Positions 19,708 through 30,759 of a stretch of DNA of 40,474 nt are shown here, piece by piece (position 1 is the stretch's first letter; each line of letters begins with the position of its first letter). Source of the stretch: Plantago elongata (taxonomy: Eukaryota; Streptophyta; Magnoliopsida; Lamiales; Plantaginaceae); contig JAYMSP010000837.1 in the NCBI GenBank assembly GCA_036897095.1, positions 1 to 40,474 of the forward strand, written 5' to 3'. The translations under genes and the position numbers were made by a program. A model generated the notes under the pieces. It made no database searches. It was given only the letters and a program-made list of their open reading frames with translations, and was not told where the DNA came from.

Positions 19708-22700
19708 ATGGGGATTATAAGCTCGATATTGGGTGTGTTTGGGTTTGGATTTGGGATCTTTGTGGGACTTGTGATCGGTTACTTCCTCTTTATCTACTAT
19801 CAACCAACTCATGTCAAGGTCAGTCTTTTCTGTCTTCTCTTCTTCTGGTTCTGCTCTTTCATTTCTGTTTCTGAATTGACTTGTTACAGTTCATGTATCT
19901 GCTCTTCCATTTTTAGTATTGAATTAGTAGTAATTCTATGTATGTAGATCGATGAGTTTATGGACAAAGATTAGATTTTTGTACATGTGGTTAATGGTTA
20001 TGGGAGAAAAAGGAAACTGTCAGTAGCCTCTTAAAACATTGTCTTTGCTCTGCCTCATTGCCTTTACCTTTTTAGAAGTTCATTAGGTTCTAAACATTAA
20101 CTAAAGGCCAGAAAAGGTTAGCACTTTGCCACTGTGACCAATTTTAGTGAAATGAAAATACTAGAGCTACATTTCGTACTTTCGAGAAGTTTTTGATGCT
20201 CTATAGGGCTATTCTAAAACCACTCGGGGATCCACATTAAGTGGCGCTATGCAGTGATAGCAACACCGTATATCCTATATGAGGAAAAGTACCTGGAAGT
20301 TTTGGTTTCTTGATGCTATTATGCTATCGGTGTTTTATTAGCTTGCTTGATGAACATATTCTATTTCATTTGATCTCCTTGCCTGTTGTGTTATTAATAT
20401 AATTCTAATCAGTGATGAGATGAATGCCATATCCTGTTCTTTTGACTCGTGAAATGGAAATAATCCGTCTGTCTGTCCCTTTTAGTGTGTGTGTGATTAC
20501 AATGTACTTAATCCTATGAACTCTTTCACAGGACCCTAATGTTCGTCCACTGACTGAGCTAGATACAGAAAGCCTTCAAAAGCTGCTGCCAGAAATACCT
20601 GTCTGGATAAAAAATCCAGATTATGATAGGGTGAGTATCACATTGCGTCTGTGCTCTGGATTGATTTCATTGGAGGGAATTGGCATTCATTTAAGTTTAT
20701 AGTAACTGATATGGCTCACATTTTTCTTGATAAAAACTTTACTGCAGCTTGATTGGCTAAACAAATTCATAGAACTCATGTGGCCTTATTTGGATAAGGT
20801 ATGTTTTCAGTGTGCTTTTCATGTTAATTTTCCTACATATGGCTATCTATTGACACTCGACTTGTACTCAGGCAATCTGTAAGATGGCAAAGACGATAGC
20901 AGAGCCCATCATAGCTGAGCAAATTCCAAAGTACAAAATCGATTCAGTAGATTTTGAAGCACTGACTTTGGGATGCCTACCACCCACTTTTCAAGGTCAG
21001 CTGCTGCATTTCCTCTCCGTGAGTAGACATCAACATGTGGTTTATTTCTTTGTGTATAATTTATTATTTTGCCTCCAGGAATGAAGGTATATAATACGGA
21101 GGAAAAGGAATTGATAATGGAACTAGGCTTAAAATGGGCGGCTAATCCAAACATCCTTGTTGCTGCCAAAGCATTTGGACTGAAGGCTACTGTCCAGGTT
21201 CTCTCTCTATATATAAATAACATGGTTTTTGTTTCACCTCTTCTATCTACATTGCTCTTTACTGTCTAATGAAAGAACCATTTACTCCAATTAGTCTATT
21301 TCCTGGCAAGGCCTTAACTTTCATTGTGCAATGGTTCAGGTGGTTGACTTGCAGGTGTTTGCTAATCCAAGGATCACACTCAAACCTCTGGTCCCAAGTT
21401 TTCCTTGTTTTGCCAATATACACGTTTCTTTAATGGAGAAGGTGCCTACTTAAACTTTCATCTTTGATGGTCATGTACTTTGTAAAATGAAGATTGTTTC
21501 CATCCTTTAAGGGGCTTCTTCTTTCATGCTACCATGTCTGAACAATATATCTTGATTAAAGTCATCTGACACAAGACGTAACGAGAAAAGTGGCAATTGA
21601 ATGCCTGAAAGTACCCAATTTGCCAATTTAACTAAAGTACTTCTTGCTCTTTTGATTCTCATTGTAGCCTCATGTTGACTTTGGAGTGAAGTTGCTAGGA
21701 GCTGATGCTATGGCCATTCCTGGAGCATACAGAATTATACAGGTATATGATGAAATTTATACATTTTGCAAATCTATATGGATTGCTGGAGATACTTGTA
21801 AAGTGACTTTTGAACGTTTGAGTATCACTCTTGAAATTTCTACAACATTTTTTTACATTGCTATACTTTTACTTTTGAATATGATGATGTGCTTCTGAGC
21901 TTGTCTAAGACATAATATTAGTTTTTTAAGTACTTTCTTAAGTCACTGGATGAGTTTTTGATTGAATTTGAGTAGTATCTACATCAAATTGAGTTCCTGT
22001 TTCCAGTCCATCTCTAGCTCTATGTGACCGACCTACTTGCTCTCCCTAGAGCTTGAATTCTACAATTATTTTACCCCTCTTATTTGTTCAAAATACACCA
22101 GGAAATTATCAAAGAACAGGTCGCAAATATGTATTTGTGGCCCAAAAGACTTGAAGTTCAGATTATGGATCCTTCCAAGTAAGTTAAATTTTGTTCCCAG
22201 TTTTTGTGCTCAATGTGTATGTGTTAGTATGTTATAAGTCAGTAAAATGCTGATAAGGTTCTCCTTCGACTGTTGACAGAGCAATGAAGAAACCGTGTGG
22301 AATTCTTACCGTAAAAGTAGTCAAGGCAATGAAGCTCAAGAAGAAAGATCTTTTGGGGGGGGCCGACCCTTACGTGAAACTGAAGCTCGCTGATGATAAA
22401 CTTCCCTCCAAGAAAAGTACTGTTAAACATAAAAACTTGAACCCTGAATGGAATGAAGAATTCAGTTTTGTTGTTAAGGATCCGGCAACTCAAGTTCTAG
22501 ATATATCTGTCTATGACTGGGAACAGGTAGTAAATCACTCGTTTTATATAGATAATCACGGAGACGCAGGACACAAGTTCCGTTTTTATTTGCCTCTAAC
22601 TGATGCCATAATATAGGTTGGAACGCATGACAAGATGGGCGTGAATATAATCCCATTGAAAGACCTGACGCCTGAGGAGCCAAAAACCTTGACTCTTGAT

Positions 22701-23629
22701 CTTCTGAAAAATTTGGATCCAGATGATGTTCAGAACGAAAAGTCACGAGGACAGCTTGTTCTTGATGTCAATTATAAACCATTCCAGGATGATCAGAAAC
22801 CAACTAATGTTGAGGATGCAATGGATACAGTACAGAAGGCACCTGATGGAACACCTGAAGGTGGTGGTTTGCTCGTGATCATAATCCATGAAGCTCAAGA
22901 TCTGGAAGGAAAGCATCACACCAATCCGTCTGTTCGTTTACTCTTTAGAGGGGACGAAAAAAGAACCAAGGTAACTAATAGTCCAAAAAGATTAGTTTTT
23001 CTAAACAACTACTACAATATTATACAAGCATCACAGGGCATTTTGTCGCTTAACGTAGTAGTGATGAATCATGAAGTTCTTTGCATCTTATCTTCCTTCC
23101 TTTTCTCTTCCAATAGTCTGATGAATTTATCAACTTGACAGGCTATTAAGAAATGCAGGGATCCAAGATGGAATGAGGAGTTTCAGTTTATGTTGGATGA
23201 GCCACCAACCAATGATAGGATTCACGTGGAAGTAGTTAGCACCTCAAAAAGAATGGGTCTAATACACCCCAAGGTATGTTTGAATGGATGCAAAAGCATT
23301 GCAGCACAAAAACTAGCAATTTCTCACTACTGATTTGTGCAAATGCTACTCTGACTATATATATGGCAAACACGGTTTTCATGTAAGAAAGAATATGACT
23401 ATTTGCTGTTTATGAAAGAATACGATTACATGTTGATAAGAAAGGATTGTGTGATTATCTTCTTCGCTAGCTACTGATTTGAAACTATTTATCCTAGGAA
23501 ACTCTGGGTTATGTGGACATATACCTGTCAGATGTCATCCACAACAAGAGGATCAACGAGAGGTACAGCCTGATAGACTCAAAGAACGGTCGCATTCAGA
23601 TTGAGATGCAATGGAGAACTTCATGCTGA
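19708..23629 (+). CDS. SYT2: Synaptotagmin 2-like protein (SMP and two C2 domains)
   Basis: Twelve exons join to 540 aa, close to Arabidopsis SYT2: 19708-19818, 20532-20630, 20748-20798, 20872-20995, 21079-21197, 21340-21441, 21668-21742, 22102-22178, 22280-22526, 22617-22970, 23142-23273, 23498-23629. All introns are GT-AG and all junctions keep frame. Residues 1-30 form a membrane anchor (MGIISSILGVFGFGFGIF). An SMP lipid-transfer domain spans about 65-250 (WPYLDKAICK, PSFPCFANIHVSLMEKPHVD). C2A (about 258-365) keeps acidic loop residues D276, D282, D332 and D340, so Ca2+ binding is plausible. C2B (about 417-525) has Asn and His at loop 1 (GKHHTNPS), suggesting Ca2+-independent binding. Plant synaptotagmins tether membranes (ER-plasma membrane contacts for SYT1; SYT2 has been linked to Golgi/exocytosis). 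The start at 19708 gives the family's conserved N-terminus. The SYT2 rather than SYT1 or SYT3 call rests on MGIIS and AMKKP...LKKKDLLGG. No defect seen. Confidence 0.96.
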
Positions 23630-23675
23630 GTGTCAGCCAGCACTGCTCTCCAAGAAGTATTGGATTGGTTTTGTG

Positions 23676-23681
23676 AATAAA
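23676..23681 (+). terminator. Poly(A) signal of SYT2
   Basis: AATAAA lies 47 bases after the stop codon. The 3' UTR probably ends soon after. Confidence 0.45.
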
Positions 23682-23936
23682 ATTATTAAATGGTAAACAG
23701 CCAGCCACAACTGTCTTGCTCTAGGTTCGGAATTTCGGATCTTTGTTGTGTTTGATATAGCTAGCTTTTCGCATTCTGCAGAGGTTTGTTTAGTTAACTC
23801 TGTGAATCTTCTATTGTTTTCAGAGATGTTTTTATATTTTTCACTGTGCTGCTGCATTAGTATGCTTACATTTACCAGGTCAATTGTAAATGGGTACCGA
23901 CTTTTTTCTTTCTTTTCCCCCCTATCATTTTTTTCT

Positions 23937-24161
23937 GGACTTTTCTGTTTTCAGGTCAGCTTCGTACCGACCTGCATATAAATATCCGTTAGATAATCAA
24001 CAAGTACGATCTCATATTTTATATTATATTAATTACATGTTAATATTAAAATATAAATACACTAATATACTCCTAGTAAAATTTAATTAAATTTCAGTAA
24101 TTAATATAAATACACTATAAGTTCAGGTTGGTACGAAGTAAACCTGAAAATGGAAAAATCC
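23937..24161. mobile_element. Unclassified inverted-repeat element (MITE) with 5-bp duplication
   Basis: The left arm 23937-23976 and right arm 24121-24161 are inverted repeats of about 40 bp: GTTTTCAGGTCAGCTTCGTA on the left pairs with TACGAAGTAAACCTGAAAA on the right. TTTCT flanks both sides (23932-23936, 24162-24166), although a T-rich flank makes chance matches likelier. The 144-bp middle is very AT-rich and non-coding. Confidence 0.7.
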
Positions 24162-24166
24162 TTTCT

Positions 24167-24683
24167 TAGCAAAAGAACTAGTCACAGACTTAAATGATGT
24201 CTAGATATAATTTGGCAAATAGAACCGGGGGTGGATGTCCTAGGCATTAAAATTAACACACTCGAAAAATTAACAAAAAGTCCCTAAAAGTTTATTTTGA
24301 ATCAAACTAATATTGTTAAGAAAGTTAGAATTTTTAAATACAGAACCGTTTTTACTAAACGAAAGATACATTTTTATATATTATAAAACGTCCAATAAAT
24401 TATATAAATATATAATTAATCTCAATTTTCGTAAAATTTATCAAATTATCACAATCTTCAAAAATATACGAACGTATATACACTACGATACCATAATGTA
24501 GCGAAAATTAATATTTTAAAATCATTAGTCATACTTTACAAATAATGATGAATTTAAAAAATTTAAATTGTTATAGTTCATATTCTTAATCGTTAATATT
24601 TAGTTAATTACTTAGTATAATTAAATTAATTAATTTTACATTAAGAATTCTTTTTAAAAAAAAAAAAGAAAGAAAACTAGAAA
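24167..24683. other. AT-rich spacer, no gene recognised
   Basis: Extremely AT-rich between the inverted-repeat element and the hairpin cluster. It ends in an A-rich tract (about 24653-24676). Confidence 0.5.
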
Positions 24684-24918
24684 CTGATCAGGATCGTCTC
24701 CTGATTAGACCTGGTTCTGGCCAGGACTCGATTCTGATCAGATTCAAATTTGACCAGGACCGTACATGGTCCTGGTCAGAACCAGATATGCCAGGACCGC
24801 GTCCTGGCAGATCTGTCGATCGGAGCGTCACTTCGTTCGATAGCAACTTCGATAGGAGCTGTGACAACTGCACAGCTCCTATCTGGAGTTGTGCAGCTCC
24901 GACCAGATCGTCGGAGCT
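24684..24918. repeat. Cluster of GC-rich hairpins
   Basis: At least five stems occur in 235 bp: 24684-24708 (CTGATCAGGA/TCCTGATTAG, one mismatch); about 24711-24786, with CTGGTTCTGGCCAGGA pairing at distance to TCCTGGTCAGAACCAG (one mismatch) and enclosing GACCAGGACC/GGTCCTGGTC; 24790-24808 (GCCAGGAC/GTCCTGGC, perfect); 24852-24882 (ATAGGAGCTGTG/CACAGCTCCTAT, 12 bp perfect, 7-nt loop); and 24895-24918 (AGCTCCGAC/GTCGGAGCT, perfect). The GC content jumps against very AT-rich flanks. I know no family with this pattern. It could be the end of a DNA transposon or a small-RNA-producing foldback. Confidence 0.88.
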
Positions 24919-24924
24919 TTTAAG

Positions 24925-25850
24925 GTTGGCTGGTAGAGTTCTTCGTGTTCTTTTAAATTTTCTTCGATTTTTTTCAGGTAATATGATTGGATCAAATAAA
25001 CATGATTAGATATTTTTTTAGTAAAATTGTAATTATTTATAATTGTAGGACTTGTTATAAATTATAATATTGTAATTTCATTTGTAATATATAAAAATGC
25101 ATCATGCATTTAATAAGAGTTGTTACGCGTTTAATATAAATGTAAAGTTAGGGGATTGGAGAAGTTTTAATAGAGTTGCTTGGGAAAATTCCTCTCTGAG
25201 GATGGTGGGCTTATTAATCCTAATCCACATACCACCATCCAATCCAAGGCGCTGATCCGTCATGTGAGGAGCTAATTAGTTGGGCTTCAAAGTTAAAACT
25301 TATACTTATTTCTATTGTTTCGGGATAAAATTTGCTCTGGCCATCAATCTGGAGATAAAATTTTATAAAATTATTTGTTAAATTTGTATATTATTATTTG
25401 AGGTAGATTTTTCATATGTAAAATTGTACATTTAATACGATGATGTACAACGATTATTTTTTAAGCTATTAATATTAAAAAAGTACTTATGTGATCTCTT
25501 CCCTTATTTTTGGTATCTTTATGTTATGACAAACAAATCCAAGTGAGAGTCATTTAAAACATAGGCCTCCTTTTCATTATATATAAAGGTTTATGTTTTA
25601 CTATTCTTCCATCAAATGTTTTCAACTTTAATTGCTGAGTTCTTATTAAAAGATAATTATTAAATTTATAATTAAGAATTATTTGTTGTCAAAGGAAGCT
25701 AAAATATAAAACTTATTATAAGAACAAATGGAATAACATTAGAGTACAACCGGACCATTTTATGAATTGACGGTGACTTTATCTTAGTATGAAACTATTT
25801 GCGAGATCGTTGATTTAGTTATATTGATATAGACTCGTGTGCAGTGAAGT
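24925..25850. other. No gene recognised
   Basis: AT-rich intergenic DNA. The part near 25140-25330 has more balanced composition but no product is evident. Confidence 0.4.
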
Positions 25851-25859
25851 TTAGCTGAT

Positions 25860-26101
25860 CGAATGTATGCTAAGTTTCACCTGGGGACTTTTTTCATATT
25901 TTTTGACGTGGAGATTTGGATCCCTGTTTTGCTCCTGTCTACGGGCTATTTTTGGTTTGGAAAACAAGTAGTCTGGTATTAGGATTGCATCTTTGGTGTG
26001 GACAATGTTCATTCTATTTCTATTGTATTTGTTTCGTTGAGATCATTACTTGTGCTCTTGACTATTATGAATAAAATTATTTGGTTGTTTAAAAAAAAGA
26101 A
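25860..26101 (+). mobile_element. LINE 3' end with A-rich tail
   Basis: The segment ends ATTACTTGTGCTCTTGACTA then TGAATAAAATTATTTGGTTG and a run of eight A (26091-26098), like the tail near 9560-9860. Plant L1-type LINEs end this way. No coding part remains and the left limit is approximate. Confidence 0.45.
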
Positions 26102-26517
26102 ATTAGAGCATTAGTTGTTGGATGCTCATTTAATTAGTTTATCTTAAATTTATGGTAAAAGGTTGATCAAATAATAAAATTATTTATATTTCAGGTTACC
26201 TAAAAGTAGTGTGTCTGAATCTGAAACTTGTAATTGTGCATATCTCACCCTTCAATTGTGCACTCCCTAAAATTTTGAAGGAGTAATTGATGAGGTATAA
26301 CAAACTTGTTAGGTAATTTTTATTGAAAATAATACAATAGTTATGAAGAATAATAAGCCGAGTGTTTGTTTCTACACTGAAATAGAGTTTATTCAAATCA
26401 AATTGAGTTTAACCCAATTTTTTCATTTGGCACTTAATTGCTTCTTATCTGACTCTCAATTTACTCAATTCTGCTTTAGTCACTATTTAGGCTGTGTTCT
26501 CTCCAACTGAAAATCAC

Positions 26518-26650
26518 TTCAGTTCAGTTTAGTTCAGTTCAGTCCACTTCAGTTCAACTCGGCTTAGTTATAATTTAAACTTTACTTCAGTTCAGTTCAG
26601 TACAATTCAGTTTAGTTCAGTTCAGTCCAATTCAATTCAGTAAATCTCAG
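26518..26650. repeat. Degenerate TTCAG pentamer array
   Basis: Repeated TTCAG and variants (TTTAG, TCCAC, TCCAA) over about 130 bp, interrupted around 26560-26585. Motifs such as AGTTCAGTTTAGTTCAGTTC occur more than once. Confidence 0.85.
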
Positions 26651-26655
26651 TTGAA

Positions 26656-26899
26656 GATCCATTTGTTTCGGTTTGGAAGTCCTGCGGGACCGGACACAAG
26701 TTTTAAGAAAAAATTGATAAAGTAGGAAAGAAGATAATAAATTATGAATGTGATTGGATAAAGTAGGAGAATTAGTATTTTAAAGTATGAGATATAAAGT
26801 AAAAAGTATAAGATAGATATTCAATTTGAAAAAACGGGACCTTCAAATCGAGACAACTTAAAAATAAAAGCAGAACTTTTAAATTAGGATGGATCAATT
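26656..26899. mobile_element. Stowaway-like MITE, inverted copy of the 18144 family
   Basis: In reverse orientation it matches 18144-18385: GGAAGTCCTGCGGGACC, GATAAAGTAGGAAAG, TAATAAATTATGAAT and TGATTGGATAAAGTAGGAG are shared. The ends are degenerate (GTTTCGGTTTGG, TTAGGATGGATC), so limits are approximate. Confidence 0.8.
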
Positions 26900-27393
26900 A
26901 CGTTTAAAATTCAATTCATTTGAATATATTTTAAAGTAAAAATATATAATATCTACCATCAGTGGTCTTCGATTATATCCGAATAAATTTGGATCGGAGT
27001 GGTTATATTAAATTCCAAAATATGATAGTCATAGAAGTAGAGAGTAGTAACATTGGAATGTGGAATGAGGAAGTACAGAAGCAGTAGGTTGTCTTGTTCG
27101 AACGTAACTGGAAAAGAAAAAATGGCTCAGCCCCTCTCTCTTTTCTTGGCACCATTCATGCATTCCCTACCCTTTCAGAATGTTGATGCAAATCAGAAAA
27201 ATACATTATTTACTTTTTGACTCAACTTACAAAAATAACCTATTCTATCTACCTCCCTTATTTTCACCCTTTGCAGTAAAAGTAGGTCATTATGACACTA
27301 CCCATCCTTTTTCACCACTTCATCATCTTCTTCTTTAAAAAATTACCGCTGCCCCCAATCAAGCTATCCTCTTGATCCAAGTTAGTGTGTCAG
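26900..27393. other. No gene recognised
   Basis: Intergenic stretch without repeats or coding signal that I can support. Confidence 0.4.
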
Positions 27394-27712
27394 ACCATCT
27401 TCAAGGGTGATGCGCGATAACGTGTCATCATGCGTTTTTGATGCAGTGGTGATACGTCGTCGTCTTGTCATGAATGTCACGTCATTTTTTTTAATTTTAA
27501 TTTACATATTATAAAATTGTTTAGAAGTTGAAATTAATCAAATTGCATTTTGTTGAAGACGTTTTATAATTTATTGAGATAGAACAAATAAGGAATATAT
27601 TACAACATAGTGCGGGAAATGAAAATCGGACGAAGATAAAATTCAACAAACAGACAACACACAACATCGAAAATAATCAAACACACAACCCCGACTGGAG
27701 AAGATTCATCTT

Positions 27713-27790
27713 CACTATAGCCTCCAGATATGTTCCATTAAGTCGTTTCTTAGTTGGGTGTTTTTGATTGCACTATGCATCTAGCGTAAA
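27713..27790 (-). pseudogene. Harbinger transposase C-terminal tail
   Basis: The minus strand from about 27778 down to the TAG near 27716 reads MHSAIKNTQLRNDLMEHIWR, then L and stop. The DLxEHIW ending is the hallmark of the C-terminus of plant PIF/Harbinger DDE transposases. Everything upstream, including the catalytic DDE core, is gone. A second partial copy (MHSAITHTQLTNE) lies at about 28195-28150 in the duplicated block. The fragment marks the 3' end of the coding region of the parent element. It has no function of its own. Confidence 0.7.
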
Positions 27791-28510
27791 TTGGTCATGT
27801 ATTCCGGGATAGTATTTATTGTAGACGGTGCCCGACAAAATTAAAGTGACTGACAAGATGTTTCACGAAATGCCTGACATATTCAAAATTTAAAATTCAA
27901 AATTCAAAATTCAAATTCAAATTCAAATTCAAAATTACAAACAAATTTAAAAAAATCAAGATTTGTCTCATTTTATAGATCTTGAAAAAACATAGTCGTT
28001 GGTGATTTTTTTATTTTTTTTATTTCGTATTTTTGGAGATATTACCATTTGAAAACAGATAAAAATCGAATTTCGAAAAAAGATTTAAAAAAATGAAAAT
28101 GACACGTGGGATGCTGCCATGCGACGGCGTGCGTGATTACACTGTGCATCTCGTTTGTTAGCTGGGTGTGCGTGATTGCACTATGCATCCGGCGTAAATT
28201 GGTCATATATTCCGGAATATTATTTATTGTAGACGGTGCTCGACAAAATTAAAGTGGTTGACAAGATGCTTCACGAGATGCCTGACATATTCAAATTCAA
28301 ATTCAAAATTCAAAATTACAAACAAATAAAAAAAATCAAGATTGGTCTCATTTTATAGATCCTGAAAAAACATAGTCGTTGGTGAATTTTTTTTTTATTT
28401 CGTATTTTTGGAGATATTACCGTTTGAAAATGGATAAAAATTGAATTTCGAAAAAAAAATTTAAAAAAAATGAAAATGACACGTGGGATGCTGCCTCACG
28501 ACGGTGTGGC
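27743..28510. repeat. Direct duplication of about 370 bp
   Basis: Copy 1 is about 27743-28131 and copy 2 about 28151-28510. Both contain GATTGCACTATGCATC, TATTTATTGTAGACGGTGC, CATAGTCGTTGGTGA and GACACGTGGGATGCTGCC in the same order. Copy 1 has a longer ATTCAA microsatellite (about 27890-27932). Confidence 0.92.
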
Positions 28511-28601
28511 ACGCACGCCGAGGCGTGCCACACCGCGTGGGGAGACGCCGCGCCTTACCCCGTTGGGGGCGCCACGACGCCCCCATTGGGGCTGGTATGT
28601 C

Positions 28602-29139
28602 TAGGGCTGCTTATTTCATCCGGATCCGCAAATCCGGTCCGTTTATCCGCTAAAACGGACCGGATCGGATCAATCCGTTAAGAAACGGATTGTGGACGAG
28701 ATTTTTCTACATCCGTTTTGAACGGATAAATCCATCGGATATCCGTCTATCCGTCTGTTTAGGTTATTATTTGTTATTTTACCCTAAGTCCTAACACTAT
28801 TCTTACTCTCCATTCGTCTTCTTAGTCGCCACCGTCTTCTTCTCCTCTCCATTGCCCGCCCGCCGTCTTCTTCTCCTCTTCATTCGCCCGTCGTCCATTC
28901 GTCAGTTCGATTTCATCGCTGTCTGTTCAACATTGGTAAGTCGTAACTAATTCGAATTCAATCTTTGCTTGATTTTTTTTTCAAATTTATTTATTGGATA
29001 CGGATATCCGCTGGATTTATCCGTATCCAATCCGCTCGGAATGGATTGAATAACGGATGGACCATTTTCCCATCAGTTTGACCGGATATCCGGTCAAACG
29101 GATGCGGATTGATCTGTATTCGTCCGTTGCGTAGCCCTA
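28602..29139. mobile_element. Non-autonomous hAT-type element
   Basis: It starts TAGGGCTGC and ends GCGTAGCCCTA, hAT-like terminal repeats. Both subterminal regions are packed with CGGAT/ATCCG motifs (for example CCGGATCCGC, CGGATATCCG), as expected for transposase binding sites. Flanking 8-mers GGTATGTC and TACATGTC match at 5 of 8 positions, a decayed target duplication. The middle is pyrimidine-rich (about 28800-28900) and ends in a splice-donor-like TTGGTAAGT near 28935, like the leader of an autonomous parent. No transposase is present. Confidence 0.75.
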
Positions 29140-29154
29140 TACATGTCCTATGAC

Positions 29155-29254
29155 GTGTTTGGATGGGGATTTGAATACTCCCATTTAGATCGATGAACAG
29201 TGATTTGGCCTAAAATACACTTAAAATATCCCACTCAAATGTCCATCCAAACAG
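29155..29254. mobile_element. Short MITE with GTGTTTGGATGG ends
   Basis: Left end GTGTTTGGATGGGGATTTGA and right end TCAAATGTCCATCCAAACA are inverted. Its core GAACAGTGATTTGGCCTAAA is shared with the element at 32401-32545. Confidence 0.75.
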
Positions 29255-30377
29255 CCACTAACCTGAGGGATACAATGTGTTTCATTGAGTCATGAGTCGA
29301 TGAAATATTTCTACTGAATAGTTCTTTTTTAGAAACGTTAAAGATAACAAGAACCCCCAATCTATTAATTTGGGGTGAAACCTCGTACCAACTGAGGTGT
29401 GCTTCGATGTCAATCTCTACTGATAATTAATGAATTTAATTTAATTTGGTAGTTAAATATATGCTTCGGTATAACTTGGTTTTTAAGTCTCTCCGGTGTA
29501 AATTAAATTTTAATACCGACTTATCTAAAGTAAATCTAAGCGAAGAATACCAAAGGAAGGAAAAATCCTAGCTAACAGCATAGTTGGAGCTTGATTTCTA
29601 AGCCGTTGGTTCATGTGGTCAGTGGTCAATCCATAAACTTTTGAGTTCTTTCCAATCGGCCCATTTAAATTGTATTCATTAATTCTTTTCTATAAATATG
29701 TAATTGGGTTGACTTAGCAACCGAAACGTTGTTAGAGTCGTTCTAATATAACTCATAACTCATCAATACGATGACCTAGAAACCAATTTCAAAATTTCAT
29801 TTTTCTTATATAAAAAAAACATGTATTTCCTTATTTTTAATGGTTACTACTACGACTACCATAGTGATATTATAAATAATATAGCTCATTAACTCCGCAC
29901 ATCACAACATAGCCTAACTAGAAATCGAGGCCAGTTTTTATTTTCTATTACTAATGAAGTCATGTATATGGTGATTCTCTATGTTTCATGTTTTTATTCA
30001 CATCGTTGTCTTGTGAGGTTCCTGCCCTTCTTTTTCTATTTTCTAATTGTAAAATTCACTTTTAAGTCTGAATATGAATATGTTCTCAACTCTTTATGTT
30101 CATAGTGGAATGAATTTATACATACATGTCTAGGTTGCGGAACTTATACCGCTTTCTTCCTCCACATCTTTATACTTTATGTTGTTGGAACAGTTGAATG
30201 CATTTTTGTATCGGGTGAGTGAGTGAGTATCTTGGACTATTTTAATGGACACACACAAGTCTATTCTGGCCATCACCTATCTGAATATATCAATATACCT
30301 GTAATTTTTAATTGCTTTTTTCTAAGAGTTGTGATTTTGACAAGTATTCTCTCGTAAAGTGTTACACAAACCCAGCT
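29255..30377. other. No gene recognised
   Basis: AT-rich intergenic DNA with no coding frame or repeat that I can support. Confidence 0.45.
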
Positions 30378-30380
30378 TTA

Positions 30381-30632
30381 GGGGCTAATTGACATGCAAC
30401 TTAAATGTTTCGATTTAAATGTCTGAATAGTGATCGAAATTGTAGTGGGATTGTTAAAATTGTATTTGGTATAGAATTGTAATTAGATAGGGTATTATAG
30501 GTTGTTATATAGGTGGAGAAAAATGTTGCTACTGTAAAGACATTTCGATCTGAGGCATTTAAATGCCATAACAAACACAAAATTTCCGAGTAACATTCAA
30601 ACGGACATTTAGATGTTACTCCAATCAGCCCC
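30381..30632. mobile_element. Tourist-like MITE (PIF/Harbinger type) with TTA duplication
   Basis: Ends GGGGCTAATTGACATGCAAC and GTTACTCCAATCAGCCCC are inverted repeats. TTA flanks both sides (30378-30380, 30633-30635), the hallmark target of PIF/Harbinger elements. Length 252 bp. Copies at 17376-17628 and, partly, from 40282. Confidence 0.92.
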
Positions 30633-30759
30633 TTAATATCAACTCTTTTAGTATTATTAGTGTTTAAGTTGAGTTTCAATTTAACTTCGTTTATGTCTCC
30701 CGACTCGTTTATATTCAACTATACTGGTTAAATATATTTTCTGAGTTTCACCTTCATCT

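Larger units (their letters stand above)
27394..28596 (-). mobile_element. PIF/Harbinger deletion derivative with internal duplication
   Basis: Ends ACCATCTTCAAGGG (27394) and CCCATTGGGGCTGGT (28596) are imperfect inverted repeats. The 28596 side carries GC-rich hairpins, typical of the 5' end of these elements: 28503-28534 (GGTGTGGCACGC, 12-bp perfect stem) and 28565-28584 (GGGGGCG/CGCCCCC). On the minus strand it keeps only the 5' non-coding part and the last codons of the transposase. A block of about 370 bp is present twice (28510-28151 and 28131-27743). No clear 3-bp TSD was found. Confidence 0.65.
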
